Of a stretch of DNA of 64,000 nucleotides, positions 63,340 through 64,000 are shown piece after piece. The translations under genes were made by a program, and so were the position numbers. How positions within the stretch are numbered: position 1 is the stretch's first letter; each line of letters opens with the position of its first letter. Below the pieces are notes generated by a model. That model did no database searches and was not told where the DNA came from. It saw only the letters and a program-made list of their open reading frames with translations. The DNA comes from Pedobacter sp. Leaf41 (GTDB taxonomy: Bacteria > Bacteroidota > Bacteroidia > Sphingobacteriales > Sphingobacteriaceae): NCBI RefSeq assembly GCF_001422545.1, contig NZ_LMLE01000012.1:57179-121178 (forward strand). Direction: 5' to 3'.

Positions 63340-63642
63340 TTACTCTTCTTTAATTTTATTCCAAATATCCTTGTACAAATCTTCGTGGCGTTTAAACTGA
63401 GCATGCACATAAGGGCACATTGGGATAATCATCAATCCGTTTTCCCTAACATAGGCTACCATTGAATCGAGCAAAATTTTGGCATAACCCATTCCTTCTT
63501 TTTCTGGCTCAACCTCTGTGTGGTAAACAGTCAGGTCTTTTCCTGTGATATCGAAGATCATCTCCCCAACCTTCCCATCCTCATCATAGATATCAAATGA
63601 ACTTGGTTCGCCTTGCTGGATATTTAATTTTACTTCAGCCAT
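63340..63642 (-). CDS. Small GNAT-type N-acetyltransferase (YjdJ-like)
   Basis: 100 residues. VKLNIQQGEPSSFDIYDEDG and VGEMIFDITGKDLTVYHTEV, then the acetyl-CoA-binding GMGYAKILLDSMVAYVRENG and MIIPMCPYVHAQFKRH, are typical of the short acetyltransferase group (Acetyltransf_CG, human NATD1-like). Substrate unknown. Start ATG at 63642 and length fit. It follows uxuA at 83 bp and may be independent of it. Confidence 0.85.
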   Translation of the reverse strand: MAEVKLNIQQGEPSSFDIYDEDGKVGEMIFDITGKDLTVYHTEVEPEKEGMGYAKILLDSMVAYVRENGLMIIPMCPYVHAQFKRHEDLYKDIWNKIKEE

Positions 63643-63725
63643 TTTTTAAATTAATTTTAAAGGTAATTTATGTAAATCTTCGTTTAAATACTCCTATTAA
63701 TGCGTTCCAAATTCATTAACTGCTA

Positions 63726-64000
63726 CTAATAATTTCCAGTTACTCCTACTTCCAAACCTCTCAGTTCTGCAAGTCCGCGTAAACGCCCAATGGCCGAATA
63801 ACCGGGGTTGGTCTGCTTTGCAAGATCATCCAGCATCTGGTGTCCGTGATCCGGGCGGAAAGGAATCGATTGTTCCCTTTTGGCGTTTTCTTCCGTTAAT
63901 ACCTTCATTATCTCGAACATGTTTACATCGCCGCCCAAATGGTCGGCCTCGTAAAAACTGCCGTCATCATCTTTTTTAACATTACGCAGGTGCGCAAAAT
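63726..64000 (-). CDS. uxuA: Mannonate dehydratase, C-terminal fragment
   Basis: The last 91 codons of UxuA; the rest lies beyond the right edge. FAHLRNVK, SFYEADHLGGDVNMFEIMKV and FRPDHGHQMLDDLA, then NPGYSAIGRLRGLAELRGLE, are the conserved C-terminal motifs. UxuA dehydrates D-mannonate to 2-keto-3-deoxygluconate in glucuronate catabolism. It fits a sugar-catabolic neighbourhood with the GH109 operon. Stop TAG at 63726. Confidence 0.95.
   Translation of the reverse strand, partial: FAHLRNVKKDDDGSFYEADHLGGDVNMFEIMKVLTEENAKREQSIPFRPDHGHQMLDDLAKQTNPGYSAIGRLRGLAELRGLEVGVTGNY

Noticed and set aside
63171..63410. 79-residue minus-strand frame
   Set aside because: Overlaps the GNAT gene in another frame and crosses the nested repeat; no motif.
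1..64000. CRISPR arrays, prophage or complete insertion sequences
   Set aside because: No regularly spaced direct repeats, integrase, transposase or phage structural genes were seen.

Overview
The window looks like chromosomal DNA of a member of the Bacteroidota, most likely a Pedobacter-like member of the Sphingobacteriaceae. The reasons are the SusC/SusD pair, a UpxY-type NusG paralogue at the head of a polysaccharide locus, an exosortase next to a Wzy-like protein, AT-rich DNA, -7 boxes of the TAnnTTTG type, and few Shine-Dalgarno sequences. The genus is inferred from gene content, not from a marker gene.

Left flank (1-5.3 kb): the 5' end of pheS and kbl on the minus strand, then a DUF5686-type outer-membrane protein and trhO on the plus strand. 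Intergenic hairpins separate these genes, two of them good terminator candidates.

Polysaccharide locus (5.7-40.2 kb, all plus strand, mostly overlapping or tightly spaced genes). It opens with a Wzz/BY-kinase co-polymerase and a UpxY/NusG-like antiterminator, then a glutamine-dependent asparagine-synthase-like enzyme, a glycosyltransferase and the ABC-2 permease (wzm). The wzt ATPase follows, separated from wzm by an AT-rich cassette of two acyltransferase genes; the second has an in-frame stop. A relict of the wzt 5' end lies at the left edge of this cassette. Then come about fourteen glycosyltransferases, including a GT23-like and a GT10-like fucosyltransferase candidate, an FkbM and a class I methyltransferase, and an oxidoreductase-epimerase fusion. 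The locus ends with a Wzy-like polymerase, two more glycosyltransferases, an exosortase-family protein (XrtY-like) and a NodU/TobZ-type carbamoyltransferase, closed by a clear terminator at 40181-40203. The set suggests a secreted or cell-surface, fucosylated, acylated and possibly carbamoylated polysaccharide with both ABC-type and Wzy-type assembly parts.

Middle (40.3-46.3 kb): an AraC-type membrane regulator, a Crp-type regulator, dipeptidase E, a DoxX protein, tRNA-Ser(UGA) with a textbook Bacteroidota promoter, and a DHA2-type exporter.

Molybdoenzyme block (45.7-50.2 kb): mobA (minus), then fdhD, a small DUF7009-like gene and an FdhF/YdeP-type molybdopterin oxidoreductase (plus). MobA and FdhD are the expected maturation factors for the oxidoreductase.

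Right part (50.2-64 kb, mostly minus strand): a Crp regulator, MFS exporter and FAD monooxygenase group; a small LuxR-type HTH protein; then a polysaccharide-utilisation operon made of a GH109-like enzyme, a sugar-1-kinase-like protein, SusC and SusD. Upstream lies a single-pass membrane protein with a DNA-binding-like N terminus, a candidate sensor. A small GNAT protein and the 3' end of uxuA close the window.
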